A stretch of DNA of 64,000 bases from JAIQFF01 sp963725615 (GCA_963725615.1 CAVRZO010000015.1:75334-139333), one strand, 5' to 3'; counted from the stretch's first letter, positions 32,814 to 41,588 are shown. The notes: generated by a model not told the origin, from the letters alone. Translations and numbers: made by a program.

Positions 32814-34205
32814 ATGTACTTCGAACAATTTTATCTTGGCTGCCTGGCCCATGCCTCTTACATGCTCGGGTCGCAAGGCGAAGCGGTCGTGGTTGATCCC
32901 CAGCGCGACGTAGACCTTTACCTGAAGGCTGCCGAAGAGCACGGTCTTAACATCCGTCATATTTTTGAAACTCACCTGCACGCCGACTTCGTCTCCGGAC
33001 ACAAGGAACTCGCGGCCCGAACTGGGGCCAAAATCTATTTTGGCGCTCAGGCCGGCGCCACCTTTTCGCACGTGGCTGTCCACGACGGCTTCGAATTGCG
33101 CTTCGGCAAAGCTCAAATCAAGGTTCTCGAAACTCCGGGACACACTTTGGAGAGCATCTGCCTCGTGGTCACCGATGACGAGCAGCCGATCAAGCCGTGG
33201 GCCGTATTGACTGGCGACACGCTATTTATCGGTGATGTGGGCCGCCCCGATCTTTCCCGCACCCACCCGCCCGAGCAGTTGGCAGGCATGCTCTATGACA
33301 GCCTGCATAACAAACTATTGAAGCTGCCGGATGCAGTGCTGGTGTATCCCGCCCATGGCGCCGGTTCGCTCTGCGGCCGCAACATGCGCGCCGAGCGTTC
33401 GTCCACGATCGGCACCGAGCGCCTTACCAACGACGCGCTAAAAATACAAACCCGGGAAGAGTTCGTCAGACAGCTGACCAGCAATCTGCCGGCGCGTCCT
33501 GAATATTTCCTGCAGGACGCCGAGATCAATCGCGGAGGTGCTCCTGCGCTCTCCGACCTGCCACAGCTCAAGGCAATCTCGCCGGCGGAACTGAAAGCTA
33601 TTTTGGAGGAGGGCGGGATGGCGCTCGATATCCGGCCCGGCGATCAGTTTGCCGCCGGCCATGTACCCGGCTCCATCAACATTCCTCTGTCGGGACAATT
33701 CGCATCCTGGGCGGGAACGATTCTCGGTTTGTCGTCGCGTCCCGTGCTTATCGCCGATACGCCGGAGCAGTTGTCTGAAGCTCGCCTCCGCCTGGCCCGG
33801 GTCGGCATCGAAACCGAACGCGGATACCTGGAAGATGGCATTGCGGGATGGAAAAGGGCAGGACTCGATCTCTCGACACTGCGCGAGGTCAGTGTGCAGG
33901 AGCTGCAACAACAGCTCTCGGCAAACCAAATGCATGTGCTCGATGTCCGCCGCGAAGCGGAGTGGATGGCTGGGCACGTTGACGGAGCCGCATGGTGGCC
34001 GCTCGATCGCTTCCGGATTTCTCCTCCCGAGGTTGATCTCAACGTTCCTTTGGCAGTCCACTGCCAGAGCGGCTATCGCAGCATGATTGCCTGTAGTCTT
34101 CTGCAACGCGCCGGCTTTAAGAATGTAGTGAACGTATGCGGCGGATTTGGTGCCTGGCAGGGAGCAAAATTGCCGATCGCGACCGGTGCCCCGGTAGAAG
34201 CCTGA
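32814..34205 (+). CDS. metallo-beta-lactamase-fold hydrolase fused to two rhodanese domains
   Basis: 463 aa. Residues 1-220 or so form an MBL domain of the persulfide dioxygenase/glyoxalase II group: DPQRDVDLYLKAAEEHGL, the metal motif ETHLHADFVSGHKEL, LETPGHTLESICLVV, LTGDTLFIGDVGRPDL and YPAHGAGSLCG. Two rhodanese domains follow. The first (ALDIRPGDQFAAGHVPGSIN) has Asp where the active cysteine should be. The second (VLDVRREAEWMAGHVDGAAW) keeps it, in VHCQSGYRSM. The architecture suggests sulfane-sulfur handling, with persulfide oxidised and sulfur transferred. ATG 32814 is preferred because it begins the MBL fold. Confidence 0.9.
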   Translation: MYFEQFYLGCLAHASYMLGSQGEAVVVDPQRDVDLYLKAAEEHGLNIRHIFETHLHADFVSGHKELAARTGAKIYFGAQAGATFSHVAVHDGFELRFGKAQIKVLETPGHTLESICLVVTDDEQPIKPWAVLTGDTLFIGDVGRPDLSRTHPPEQLAGMLYDSLHNKLLKLPDAVLVYPAHGAGSLCGRNMRAERSSTIGTERLTNDALKIQTREEFVRQLTSNLPARPEYFLQDAEINRGGAPALSDLPQLKAISPAELKAILEEGGMALDIRPGDQFAAGHVPGSINIPLSGQFASWAGTILGLSSRPVLIADTPEQLSEARLRLARVGIETERGYLEDGIAGWKRAGLDLSTLREVSVQELQQQLSANQMHVLDVRREAEWMAGHVDGAAWWPLDRFRISPPEVDLNVPLAVHCQSGYRSMIACSLLQRAGFKNVVNVCGGFGAWQGAKLPIATGAPVEA

Positions 34206-34214
34206 AGTGGGTTG

Positions 34215-34283
34215 ATTGGAGGACGGGCGTCCCGCCCGTCAAACACTGGCCTGTGCCCGACGGGCGGGACGCCCGCCCTCCAT
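34215..34283. repeat. GGACGGGCGTCCCGCCCGTC inverted repeat
   Basis: TTGGAGGACGGGCGTCCCGC, then a short loop and GACGGGCGGGACGCCCG with CCTCCA, make a long hairpin between the MBL/rhodanese gene and ilvA. Confidence 0.8.
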
Positions 34284-34293
34284 CCCTCTCCTG

Positions 34294-34299
34294 TAGAAT
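34294..34299 (+). promoter_or_regulatory. candidate -10 element for ilvA
   Basis: TAGAAT in CTGTAGAATG, 16 bases before the ATG at 34316. It overlaps an earlier in-frame ATG (34298), which argues that the later start is the one used. Confidence 0.35.
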
Positions 34300-34315
34300 G
34301 CCCCTACCAAATCTG

Positions 34316-35524
34316 ATGATCACTCTTACCGACGTCCAAGCTGCCCTGGAGCGCATTCGCCCATCCATCTATCTTTCGCCGTGCACTCTGTCAGCTACGT
34401 TTTCGCAGCTGACCGGCAATTCCATCTACCTGAAACTCGACAATCTGCAGCGAACCGGCGCCTTCAAGGAGCGCGGCGCGCTGAACAAACTGCTAACCAT
34501 GAGCGCGCAGGAACGCGATCAAGGCGTGATTGCGGCTTCGGCAGGAAATCACGCGCAGGGACTGGCCTATCACGCCGGCCGCCGCGGGATCAAAGCCCAA
34601 ATCTGCATGCCGCTGACGACTCCCTTGATCAAAGTGTCCGCCACGAAATCGTACGGAGCCGAGGTCGTCCTGGTCGGCGCCAACTACGACGACGCCTGCG
34701 AAGAAGCCATCCGGCGCAGCCAGCAGCAACATCTCACTTTCGTTCATCCTTTCGACGATGACGCGGTCATCGCGGGTCAGGGCACCCTCGGGCTTGAGAT
34801 GCTGCAGCAGCATCCCGCAATTGATGCGGTTGTGGTCCCCATCGGCGGCGGTGGCTTGATCGGTGGCATCGCCTGCGCCATCAAGGAGACAAAACCGAAA
34901 GTCCGGATCGTCGGTGTGCAAACCAGCCGGCTTCCTTCGATGAAGGCCGCGGTGGCGGAGGGCAAACCGGTGACCCTGCCTCCAGCCGCGACCATCGCCG
35001 ACGGCATCGCTGTCCGCCGGGCCGGAGACCGTACTCTGCCTTTGGTACAGAAATACGTGGACGAAATCGTTACCGTGGATGAAGAAGAAATCGCGAACGC
35101 GGTCCTTCTCCTGCTGGAACGCGAAAAAACCATGGCCGAGGGGGCCGGCGCAGCCGCCATCGCCGCCTTGATCAATCGCAAGATAGAAATGGCCGGGAAG
35201 AAGATTGCGGTGCTGGTCTGCGGCGGCAACATGGACGTAACCCTGCTGTCGCGAATCATCGAGCGCGGTCTGGTAAAGGACGGACGCCTGGTCCGCCTCC
35301 GCGTCCATCTCCCCGACTATCCCGGAGCGTTGCACCGCCTGACAGGAATTCTCGCCGACCACCGCGCGAACATCGTAGAGACTTCTTACGATCGCGCCTA
35401 CTACGGAGTGAACCTGGGAGAGACCGCCATCGACATCACAATGGAAACGCGGGGCCCGGACCAGATCGCCGAACTGCTCTCCGCCCTCTCAGCCGCCGGT
35501 TACTCCCACGAACGAGTTCTCTAA
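34316..35524 (+). CDS. ilvA: threonine ammonia-lyase (biosynthetic-type) IlvA with ACT domain
   Basis: A 402-aa PLP enzyme that deaminates threonine to 2-oxobutanoate, the entry to isoleucine synthesis. The PLP lysine lies in NLQRTGAFKERGALNKL, ASAGNHAQGLAYHAGRRG gives the substrate loop, PIGGGGLIGGIACAIK the phosphate loop, and AEGAGAAAIAALI and VCGGNMDVTLLS follow. Residues 330-402 make one ACT domain (LRVHLPDYPGALHRLTGILA), a ligand-sensing module. The length matches the short, single-ACT class. An ATG at 34298 would add six residues. Confidence 0.93.
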   Translation: MITLTDVQAALERIRPSIYLSPCTLSATFSQLTGNSIYLKLDNLQRTGAFKERGALNKLLTMSAQERDQGVIAASAGNHAQGLAYHAGRRGIKAQICMPLTTPLIKVSATKSYGAEVVLVGANYDDACEEAIRRSQQQHLTFVHPFDDDAVIAGQGTLGLEMLQQHPAIDAVVVPIGGGGLIGGIACAIKETKPKVRIVGVQTSRLPSMKAAVAEGKPVTLPPAATIADGIAVRRAGDRTLPLVQKYVDEIVTVDEEEIANAVLLLLEREKTMAEGAGAAAIAALINRKIEMAGKKIAVLVCGGNMDVTLLSRIIERGLVKDGRLVRLRVHLPDYPGALHRLTGILADHRANIVETSYDRAYYGVNLGETAIDITMETRGPDQIAELLSALSAAGYSHERVL

Positions 35525-35529
35525 GTAAG

Positions 35530-35640
35530 GTGTGGGGCGGGCGCCCTCGCCCGCCGCCTTTGAATTTGATTTTGAAGTTGGTTCAGGAAATCCAGCAAGT
35601 CCACATCAAAGGCGGCGGGTGAACGCACCCGCCCCACACG
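35530..35640. repeat. GTGTGGGGCGGGCG inverted repeat
   Basis: GTGTGGGGCGGGCGCCCTCG with CCGCCTTTGA is mirrored by CAAAGGCGGCGGGTG and CACCCGCCCCACACG. It has the same plan as 15345-15473 with a different inner part. Confidence 0.8.
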
Positions 35641-35645
35641 AGCCG

Positions 35646-35846
35646 TTATTTCGCGCCGGTGAGTCTGCGAATCACCTGGACTTCCCGCTCCCGGTAGGGC
35701 TTGCCGTCCTGATAGATCTCCTGCGGATCCAACGTGTCCGCCTGCCACATTTCGAGTTCGTTGATCACGGTAGCCCGAAGAAAATTGCTGCCCTCCAGCC
35801 AGAGCTGCTGTTGGTACCAGCCGTTGGCTTTCTCCTCGGACCAGCC
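35646..35846 (-). pseudogene. fragment resembling the N-terminal motif of a secreted glycoside hydrolase
   Basis: The minus strand encodes KANGWYQQQLWLEGSNF then INELEMWQADTLDPQEIY and ends in EREVQVIRRLTGAK. The W-Y-x-x-Q-x-W-L-x-G-x-N and NELEMWQADT words resemble the start of acidobacterial cellulase-like proteins. The frame is closed upstream by a stop, has no start codon and lacks the rest of the enzyme. It is a remnant at best. Confidence 0.35.
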
Positions 35847-35936
35847 CTACCCGTCAGCCCGCAACTGGGTGGAAATGCAAAAATGAGAACGATGATTGCG
35901 GACCTCGATCGCTTCAAAGCGGCTTCCCGCAAGAAG

Positions 35937-35965
35937 TTGCAAAGGCAAACATCATCAACTAAGCT
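35937..35965 (+). promoter_or_regulatory. candidate tRNA promoter in front of the truncated tRNA-Leu copy
   Basis: TTGCAA (35937-35942), a 17-base spacer and TAAGCT (35960-35965) lie 16 bases before the 39-bp tRNA fragment. The same hexamers with the same spacer precede the complete tRNA-Leu(CAA) at 53107-53135, and the flanking ATCA and TTGATTTCTC are also conserved. Confidence 0.55.
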
Positions 35966-35980
35966 TGATTTCTCCGCAAG

Positions 35981-36019
35981 GCCGGGATGGCGGAACTGGC
36001 AGACGCAGCGGACTCAAAA
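35981..36019 (+). repeat. 39-bp tRNA-Leu 5'-half repeat, left copy (attachment-site-like)
   Basis: These 39 bases are identical to positions 1-39 of the tRNA-Leu(CAA) gene at 53162 (starting GCCGGGATGGCGGAACTGGC and ending CTCAAAA at the anticodon loop), after which similarity stops. A third identical copy lies at 48496. This marks the left boundary of an island inserted at the tRNA gene. Confidence 0.9.
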
Positions 36020-36067
36020 GAGTCGGGGCATCCCAGACCCAGCACGGCTTAGGTCGATTCTTTCCTT

Positions 36068-36682
36068 TCAATTCCAGAGACATACCTTGGGCAAGCAAGC
36101 GCAGCGGTGGTTGGGAAACGTGCGGGTTGGTGGGTGCGCAACAACTTCGTCCCGCATCCTCTGGAGTTGCGGGCCATCAAGCAATTGTTTCAGCTCATCC
36201 ACAGGAACCATGGTTGAAATTCCGCTATTTGCCTGTCCTGTCCCTCTAATCATGGTAGCGGTTAACTGTAAATTGAAATTCTCGTCCTCAAACATTTCTC
36301 CGTTGACGATTCCGATGAGTCTGTAGTCCTGACCCGCCATTATGCTGTTCTCGTGCATTCCTCCAAGGTTGATGAATGCAGGAGCGCCGCTGTTGCCACC
36401 GAAAGCATGCACATCCGCAAGGTAGAGATGCTCTGGGTGACCAACAAATGGAATCTCTTCATCTGGCATCATCGCGATTATTCCCTGCCTTACGATCGGC
36501 TGTATCCTCTTAAACCCTGGGAACTGATAGAAGAATCCTGTGAAGAAAACGGGTTCGTTGAACGCGGCACTCGCGGCGTTCGCTGGTGTGTATAGCAATG
36601 GGCAGCCGAGCCGAAAACGGCGGAAGATGTCGGCAAAGAGTCGGGCCAAGATAGCGGCTGCCCAGGGACGACGTTGGGCCAA
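36068..36682 (-). pseudogene. trypsin-like serine protease, C-terminal fragment
   Basis: The frame encodes RIQPIVRQGIIAMMPDEEIP and LADVHAFGGNSGAPAFIN, where GGNSGAP is the active-serine motif of trypsin-like proteases, then YRLIGIVNGEMFE. The catalytic His and Asp regions are missing: the first 45 or so residues (before about FFTGFFYQFPGF) do not look like protease sequence. The gene is truncated at the N-terminus and lies at the island's left edge, where its C-terminus runs to within 50 bases of the tRNA repeat. Confidence 0.55.
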
Positions 36683-36703
36683 GGTGAGAGCAAAGAAAAG
36701 ATC

Positions 36704-37468
36704 CTAACGCTCTCCAGATTCTTCTTCCCAACGGCTTAACTGCTGCTGAATAACCTTATAGCACTCACAGCACGCTTCTTCGAGTCCTTTTCGATTGACA
36801 ATCGAGACGTGACCTCGGTTGTAGTGAATTAGGCCAGCTCGTTGCAAGATTTCTGCGGCTACCGACACGCTTGCACGTCGAGTTCCCAGCATTTGCGCAA
36901 GAAACTCTTGAGTTAGTGGCAAGATATCTGAATCGATTCGGTCTTGACTCATCAAAAGCCATCGCGCCAATCGTTCATCAACTTCATGGAGACGGTTGCA
37001 TGCGGCAATCTGTGTGACCTCCATGTTTGATTCCTGCGCGTAGCGCATCAAGCCAGCAATCAATTGTGGACAACTGCGAGCAGATTTTCGCATGTCGTCG
37101 GCGTCTATATAAGCCGTCCCCTGAGCTTGGGTGACGACACGGCTGGCGCTGCTACGAAGTCCAGCCAAGAGAGGCAATCCGATGAAGCCCTCCTTGCCGA
37201 CGAGCCCGACTTCTACACTCTTACCGTCAGCCATGACGTTGAGAACCGAGCCCATCGCTGTATTGGGAAAATAACCGTACTGTATTGGGTGTCCAACTTC
37301 CTGAAGCAAGTCGTGCAGTCGCAAATCGACTAAAGTCAGCTTCGACAAAATAAGGTCACATTCCTTTGGAGGGAGCCGAAGCAAAAGTCTGTTCTTGAGG
37401 GCATGGCCGTCGCCATCGACTCTTGGGTCTTTTACCGCTGAAGCGGTCGAACGAAGTGTTTTGACCAT
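36704..37468 (-). CDS. Crp/Fnr-family transcriptional regulator
   Basis: 254 aa. An N-terminal cyclic-nucleotide-binding-like domain (LLLRLPPKECDLILSKLTLV, YFPNTAMGSVLNVMADGKSV, VEVGLVGKEGFIGLPLLAG) is followed by the long dimerisation helix (QIAACNRLHEVDERLARWLL). A winged helix-turn-helix follows at about 185-212 (QEFLAQMLGTRRASVSVAAE). No four-cysteine N-terminal Fe-S motif is seen, so it is not a classical Fnr. ATG 37468 follows AAGGAG with good spacing. Its target is unknown; it lies inside the island. Confidence 0.88.
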   Translation of the reverse strand: MVKTLRSTASAVKDPRVDGDGHALKNRLLLRLPPKECDLILSKLTLVDLRLHDLLQEVGHPIQYGYFPNTAMGSVLNVMADGKSVEVGLVGKEGFIGLPLLAGLRSSASRVVTQAQGTAYIDADDMRKSARSCPQLIAGLMRYAQESNMEVTQIAACNRLHEVDERLARWLLMSQDRIDSDILPLTQEFLAQMLGTRRASVSVAAEILQRAGLIHYNRGHVSIVNRKGLEEACCECYKVIQQQLSRWEEESGER

Positions 37469-37937
37469 AACAACTCCTTTGCGCAGCGTAAGCTGTCAGG
37501 TTTTCGCAAAGGAACCGTCTCCAAGAATGGGTACGGCGGAAGGTTTGCTAGATGAGACTCCTAAATTGTACGCCAAATGGTACGCTGGCGCACAGTCATG
37601 TGGACTTTCAAAGTGATCGGAGATGGGTAGGAAACGGATTGAACGGGCTTCCTGCACGAAGTCCCTACGTGGTAGTTGCAGTGTCCGCAACAACCCAGCC
37701 CATAATCTACGCAGTGTTCAAAATTGATCAGCATTCTCTCTGGGATCGTTGCATTATCTCGCAGTGAGTTACGAGCGCATGCACGAGATCAGCACGGAGA
37801 TGTGCGGTCTTCTGCCGAAAAGTCAGGTTTGTAGTTGATCACGGGAGGAATACCCAGGCATCCATGTCACGCGCGCTTACAAACGAAATCCGAGTGAACG
37901 CAATTTGTGGAGTGGCACGTCCATCGGAGGGAATTCC
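37469..37937. other. non-coding stretch between the Crp-like gene and the IS1634 remnant
   Basis: The first 40 bases are the regulator's upstream region. The rest is lower in GC than the flanks and contains no reading frame with family resemblance or a convincing ribosome-binding site. Part of it next to 37937 is presumably the end of the insertion sequence, but I could not identify an inverted repeat. Confidence 0.4.
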
Positions 37938-39520
37938 CTAGTTCCAGGATTCCATCTGATGAAATGTTTCATGCGGTCTGCCGTGGCTTTTCAGACCACG
38001 TTGGATCTGCTCCAGTTCCTCGAGCAGTTGCTCGACCGACAGATCCGCCCAGGCGGTTTTGGCCTGCTGGTGCACATACTGCAACAGTGAGATGCCCAAC
38101 ATGCAGTAGAAGGCGTGGATGCGAATCTTGCGGTCGGTCCAGTGATACATGGGATCCCAGCCCAACCACTCGCCATCTTTCAAGCCGCGGAATACGCGCT
38201 CGATGGATTGTTGACCGCCGTAGCCGGCCACGACTTGTTCCGCGCTCCAGTCCATGCGGTTGGTGAGCAGCACAGTGCGCCCCAGACGCTGATTGAGTAG
38301 CTGCGGGAGGGCCGCGGAGTCGAAGTCAAACTGCAAATGCCAGCCACCGTCGCTGCTCTTGCAGTTGATAGCGAACGAGCTCGGCCAAGAACGGAGCCGA
38401 CAACCAGCGTCGTATCTTGCGCTCAATCTGCTCCTGCTTCCAGCGCGCTTTCGGTTTCTTCAGTTCCATGGTCAAACGGCGGAGCGACTGCAATACTCGG
38501 CTGAGGCTGGTCGTCAGACTGTGCAGTTGCTCGCCGGCAAAGGAAGCCGAGTATTTCACCACGCACAGATACTCGCGTCCATGGACCAGAGTCTTTTCGG
38601 CGACCGCGCGCACTCCGGGTTGGGCACTGCTGCAGGCGGGTAGTTCTTCCGTGGCTCGACTGCGCAACTCCGCCGGCGCTTGATTCCACGGTAAGGCCGA
38701 GATCCATCCCACGCCCGCTTCCTCCAAGGCCACCGTGTTGGCCAGCGCCGCCGAACCTTTATCCAACACCAGCGTTACCGTCTCGCGCGCGATCTGATTT
38801 TGATCCAGCATGCGCGTGATGCGCGTCAACACCGTGGAAAACTCTTCCACGTCGGCCACGTTGCCGGGATACACGTGATGACAGAGGCTCAAGCCATGCT
38901 CGCCATCGAGCACGTAGCTCAGACCGACTTGCCGCAGGTTATGGCGGCCCTGCTTGTTGTGTCCCCGCTGGGCCAGTTGATTCCGGCCGTTGCTGCTGGC
39001 GATGTAGGTGTAGAAGTTGGTGGTGTCGTAGGCCAGCAGACGACGACTCACCGGTTGTTTCTCTTTCCACAGTCCCAGCAAACGCAACTGAGCTTGCTCC
39101 AGGGGATCGTCGGCCGGGGAGAGCGCCTCGTGTCCTTCCGGCAAGATTTGTTCAAAGGCGTCCCAGAAAGCTTGCGAAGTAAAGCGTTCGGGGGGAAACT
39201 CCCAGAGCGTCGCCAGGATGGAGGAGCGATACCAAGCGGGAACTTCGGTTTTGGGGCCGGGCTGGCAGATGCGGTGGATGGCCGCCAGCAACAGGTAGTG
39301 AGCGGGCGAGGGTCCGGAGCGTGGCGTGGGCCAGAGCGATTGCAGCAAGTCCCAGACGCCGGTTTGCTGAGCGGCGAGCCCAGAGGGCGGCGGGCAAGCC
39401 AAACTCGCGGGTGGTGGCGGCCAGGGGGACGGGGGCGGTACGATCGCGGACCATCTCGGCGAGTTTCTCGGCGGTACCGAGATAAGCCTGATGAACGATA
39501 CGGGGCTTGCCGTCGACGCG
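37938..39520 (-). mobile_element. IS1634-like (IS4 superfamily) transposase, degenerate
   Basis: One transposase is spread over three frames on the minus strand. The N-terminus (KPRIVHQAYLGTAEKLAEMV, TREFGLPAALWA) is in one frame. The central part (HYLLLAAIHRICQPGPKTEV, LLAYDTTNFYTYIASSNGRN, RHNLRQVGLSYVLDGEHGLS, LVLDKGSAALAN) is in a second. The C-terminus (WHLQFDFDSAALPQLLNQRL, YGGQQSIERVFRGLKDGEWL) is in a third. Frame changes fall near 39375 and 38349. DTTNF, VLDKG and the Y-x2-Q-x2-IE-x2-F region fit the DDE residues. The element is not functional as read. Confidence 0.85.
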
Positions 39521-39521
39521 G

Positions 39522-39739
39522 GCACTTCTAGCTGCATCGTCGCGCAAGACCGCCATCCCCCTCATAGCATCCGCGATCGCTTGATTTTCTTCTGGGGTAC
39601 CACCATGATCCAGCGCAAGCTCGCGCTTCCTTTGGCTTAATGCAGCCTCCGCAGCCTGAATGCGCTCTGGCATTTTCGACCAATCTGTTTCAAGAAGGGC
39701 CGCTTTGTAAGCCTCATGCCATTGGTATATCGCAGTCAT
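39522..39739 (-). pseudogene. small hypothetical protein gene cut by the IS1634 remnant
   Basis: ATG 39739 follows GGAGG by six bases. The 5' part encodes YQWHEAYKAALLETDWSKMP, then ERIQAAEAALSQRKRELALD and GGTPEENQAIADAMRGMAVL. It is a helical protein of about 70 residues that then runs without a stop into the transposase frame at about 39520. The native C-terminus is therefore lost or altered. It lies 41 bases downstream of the next small gene on the same strand, forming a two-gene unit. Function unknown. Confidence 0.55.
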
Positions 39740-39780
39740 CATGAACCTCCTTTTGAGTGCATGCTGAATGCAAGCCTCCG

Positions 39781-40095
39781 CTATTTGTTTCCTTCTTTCT
39801 CGACCTTCTTTCTCCACACGTAGAAATTCTTTTCGTCCGCCAGAGTCTCAATCTCAAGTCCATGCGAGGTTGACGCGCGATGAACAGCGGAGCGAAGGTT
39901 GGCCAGTCCAATCCCACCCACATCAGCAAGCGGAATTTCCATGGCTGAACCAGGCGCCAAAGTTCTTAGCTGTTGAAGAATCCCGAGAACGAGATCGTAG
40001 TGCTTCCCGCGTCGGGTCTTGTCGAGTCCATCAATCTTGACTTGCCGATACTTCAAATCGGGCGGATTGTTATCGGCTTTCGAATTTCTTGCCAT
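39781..40095 (-). CDS. small hypothetical protein
   Basis: A 104-aa protein. It starts at the second of two adjacent ATGs, preceded by AGGAGG. The N-terminus is polar and basic. The middle (HYDLVLGILQQLRTLAPGSA) is helical, followed by IPLADVGGIGLANLRSAVHR, and the C-terminus (TLADEKNFYVWRKK) suggests two short strands. The layout, helix then helix-turn-helix-like region then wing, could be a small DNA-binding protein, but I recognise no family. It is upstream of, and co-directional with, the gene at 39739. Confidence 0.6.
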   Translation of the reverse strand: MARNSKADNNPPDLKYRQVKIDGLDKTRRGKHYDLVLGILQQLRTLAPGSAMEIPLADVGGIGLANLRSAVHRASTSHGLEIETLADEKNFYVWRKKVEKEGNK

Positions 40096-40280
40096 CATTT
40101 AGCCTCCTTTTAGAGACATGATAGTAGAACGTTAATTATATGACAACTATATTTTAGTGTACGATAGCGTACGCTTGCCCACTCTTCTTCTCTAGTTTCT
40201 TTGTGACATGCCTGCCTGTAGGACGCAGGATCGGCTTCAGTATTCCCACCTTTTTTTAGTGGTTGGGGTAGGCTCCAGGA

Positions 40281-40460
40281 ATGGAACCAAGGACACACGC
40301 AAGAAAGCAAATGTGCCGTCGTTTGACCCCGCGACAGATTTTCTGGAAGGAACTTCTTCCACGCATCACGATCGTCAACGACCCGAAGAAGTTGGCACAG
40401 CTAAACGCAGAATTGCAGAGGCGCAAGCTCGGACTCTCAAGAACTGACGGGCAACAGTAA
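40281..40460 (+). CDS. very small basic hypothetical protein
   Basis: A 59-aa reading frame beginning MEPRTHARKQMCRRLTPRQI and ending in a stop at 40458-40460. It is rich in Arg and Lys with an amphipathic second half (WKELLPRITIVNDPKKLAQL, NAELQRRKLGL). It is followed after nine bases, which include GGGGAG, by the next small gene on the same strand. No family recognised; coding status is inferred from its composition and the tandem arrangement. Confidence 0.45.
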   Translation: MEPRTHARKQMCRRLTPRQIFWKELLPRITIVNDPKKLAQLNAELQRRKLGLSRTDGQQ

Positions 40461-40469
40461 GGGGAGAGC

Positions 40470-40634
40470 ATGGAGAAAAATGTAGAGAGGTGGATGGAAC
40501 TCTGCGAACTTGCGGCGAAGGAACCCGATCCGAATCGATTGATCTCGTTGACTAACGAAATTGTTCGCCTTCTAGACGAAAAGCGAAACCCCACGAACAT
40601 CAGTCAGAGCCCTCAAGACAGTGATCGAACCTAG
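40470..40634 (+). CDS. very small hypothetical protein, second gene of a tandem pair
   Basis: A 54-aa frame with ATG 40470 and a GGGGAGAG ribosome-binding site. The sequence MEKNVERWMELCELAAKEPD then PNRLISLTNEIVRLLDEKR reads as two amphipathic helices with a polar tail (ending SDRT). Its style is like short helical proteins common in acidobacterial genomes, but I cannot name a family. It is probably co-transcribed with 40281-40460. Confidence 0.55.
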   Translation: MEKNVERWMELCELAAKEPDPNRLISLTNEIVRLLDEKRNPTNISQSPQDSDRT

Positions 40635-40693
40635 TGTCTTGATCCGACCTGCGGCGCTCCGCAGGAGCGCGGTGTGAACTTGACAAGATTTCT

Positions 40694-41056
40694 CTACGCG
40701 GCTAAGAGACTACGAATTGCGCTCATAACGGCAGGAGCCCCTTCTGATTTAGAGACCACCCTTCGGATGCCAGCCGAAGCTGCTTCCTCTTCAAGGTTGG
40801 GGACAAGGTGCGAAGTGAACATTAAGAGCGGTGTCGTGGGCATGATTCGCTTGAGCACGCGGGCAGCCTGAAGCCCGTTCATTTCGGGCATGGCGAGATC
40901 GAGGATGATGATGTCGGGACGGAGTTCCTGGGCCTTCACAATCCCCTCGCGGCCATTTTCCGCCTCCTCGCAAATGATCCATTCCGATTCGGTCAATGCC
41001 GCCCTCAAGAGGCGGCGTATCAGCGGGCTGTCGTCGACAATGAGAACTGATTTCAC
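40694..41056 (-). CDS. single-domain response regulator (CheY-like receiver)
   Basis: 120 aa consisting only of a receiver domain. The acidic pair is in MKSVLIVDDSPLIRRLL (Asp 8 and 9), the phospho-acceptor Asp 53 in IIILDLAMPEMNG, the switch Thr at about 81 in LLMFTSH, and the invariant Lys at about 103 in VVSKSEGA. It has no output domain and no cognate kinase nearby. It would act through protein contact or as a phosphate sink. It lies in the island, convergent with the small-gene pair. Confidence 0.9.
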   Translation of the reverse strand: MKSVLIVDDSPLIRRLLRAALTESEWIICEEAENGREGIVKAQELRPDIIILDLAMPEMNGLQAARVLKRIMPTTPLLMFTSHLVPNLEEEAASAGIRRVVSKSEGAPAVMSAIRSLLAA

Positions 41057-41187
41057 ATAGGCCAGATTTCAAGGTGAGACAAATCTATGCTCTTTAGACG
41101 ATTGTGCAATCGGGTGAACACTGTACGCTGGAGCACATAGACGTGTTCTCGTGCCGATCTTCGTCAGATACGGTGGAATGGCGCATG

Positions 41188-41400
41188 GCAACGCAGTTGA
41201 TACATGCAACATCCAATGATCGGAGTAACCGTTCAATGCCAGACGACGATCAGATTGAGGTGCTTCGTTCACTCTTTACCCACGCCTACGAAAAGTGTCC
41301 GTCGTTTCTCTTGAGGCTAGTTCAAGCTGTTAAAGATTCCGTCGACTCACGCGCCCCGAACAAACCCATCATACAAAGTCTCAACATTATCGAAAAGTAA
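41188..41400 (+). CDS. possible small hypothetical protein
   Basis: A frame of 70 aa (start MATQLIHATSNDRSNRSMPD) with a helical second half, VLRSLFTHAYEKCPSFLLRL then VQAVKDSVDSRAPN. A longer version could start at 41104. No ribosome-binding site or family resemblance supports it strongly. It is divergent from the response regulator. Confidence 0.3.
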   Translation, partial: ATQLIHATSNDRSNRSMPDDDQIEVLRSLFTHAYEKCPSFLLRLVQAVKDSVDSRAPNKPIIQSLNIIEK

Positions 41401-41588
41401 TTGGGCTAGGATTCGAGTCGGGTTGGGCCTTGCTACTCCAGTCTCGATTCGGTCGTTGTTCAGGCGGCGGACGCTAACAATCACAAGCATAGCTTGCTAA
41501 ATGTTTGATCGTAGTCGGCTACTACATCATTATGTCGAAGGATCGTTCTAGCCTTTAGGAGTTATCACCGAGGAAACCTGCAATCGCT
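41401..41588. other. non-coding stretch before the IS66 remnant
   Basis: Moderate-GC sequence without a supported gene, RNA gene or clear repeat. GGAGTTATCACCGAGGAAACC near 41557 looks like a possible ribosome-binding region but is not followed by a credible start. Confidence 0.3.

Noticed and set aside
35937..36019. A second complete tRNA gene at the left island boundary
   Set aside because: Only the 5' half matches; the following bases cannot complete the anticodon stem, T-arm or acceptor.
37552..37767. 71-aa frame between the Crp-like gene and the IS1634 remnant
   Set aside because: No ribosome-binding site, no hydrophobic core pattern or motif; likely chance.
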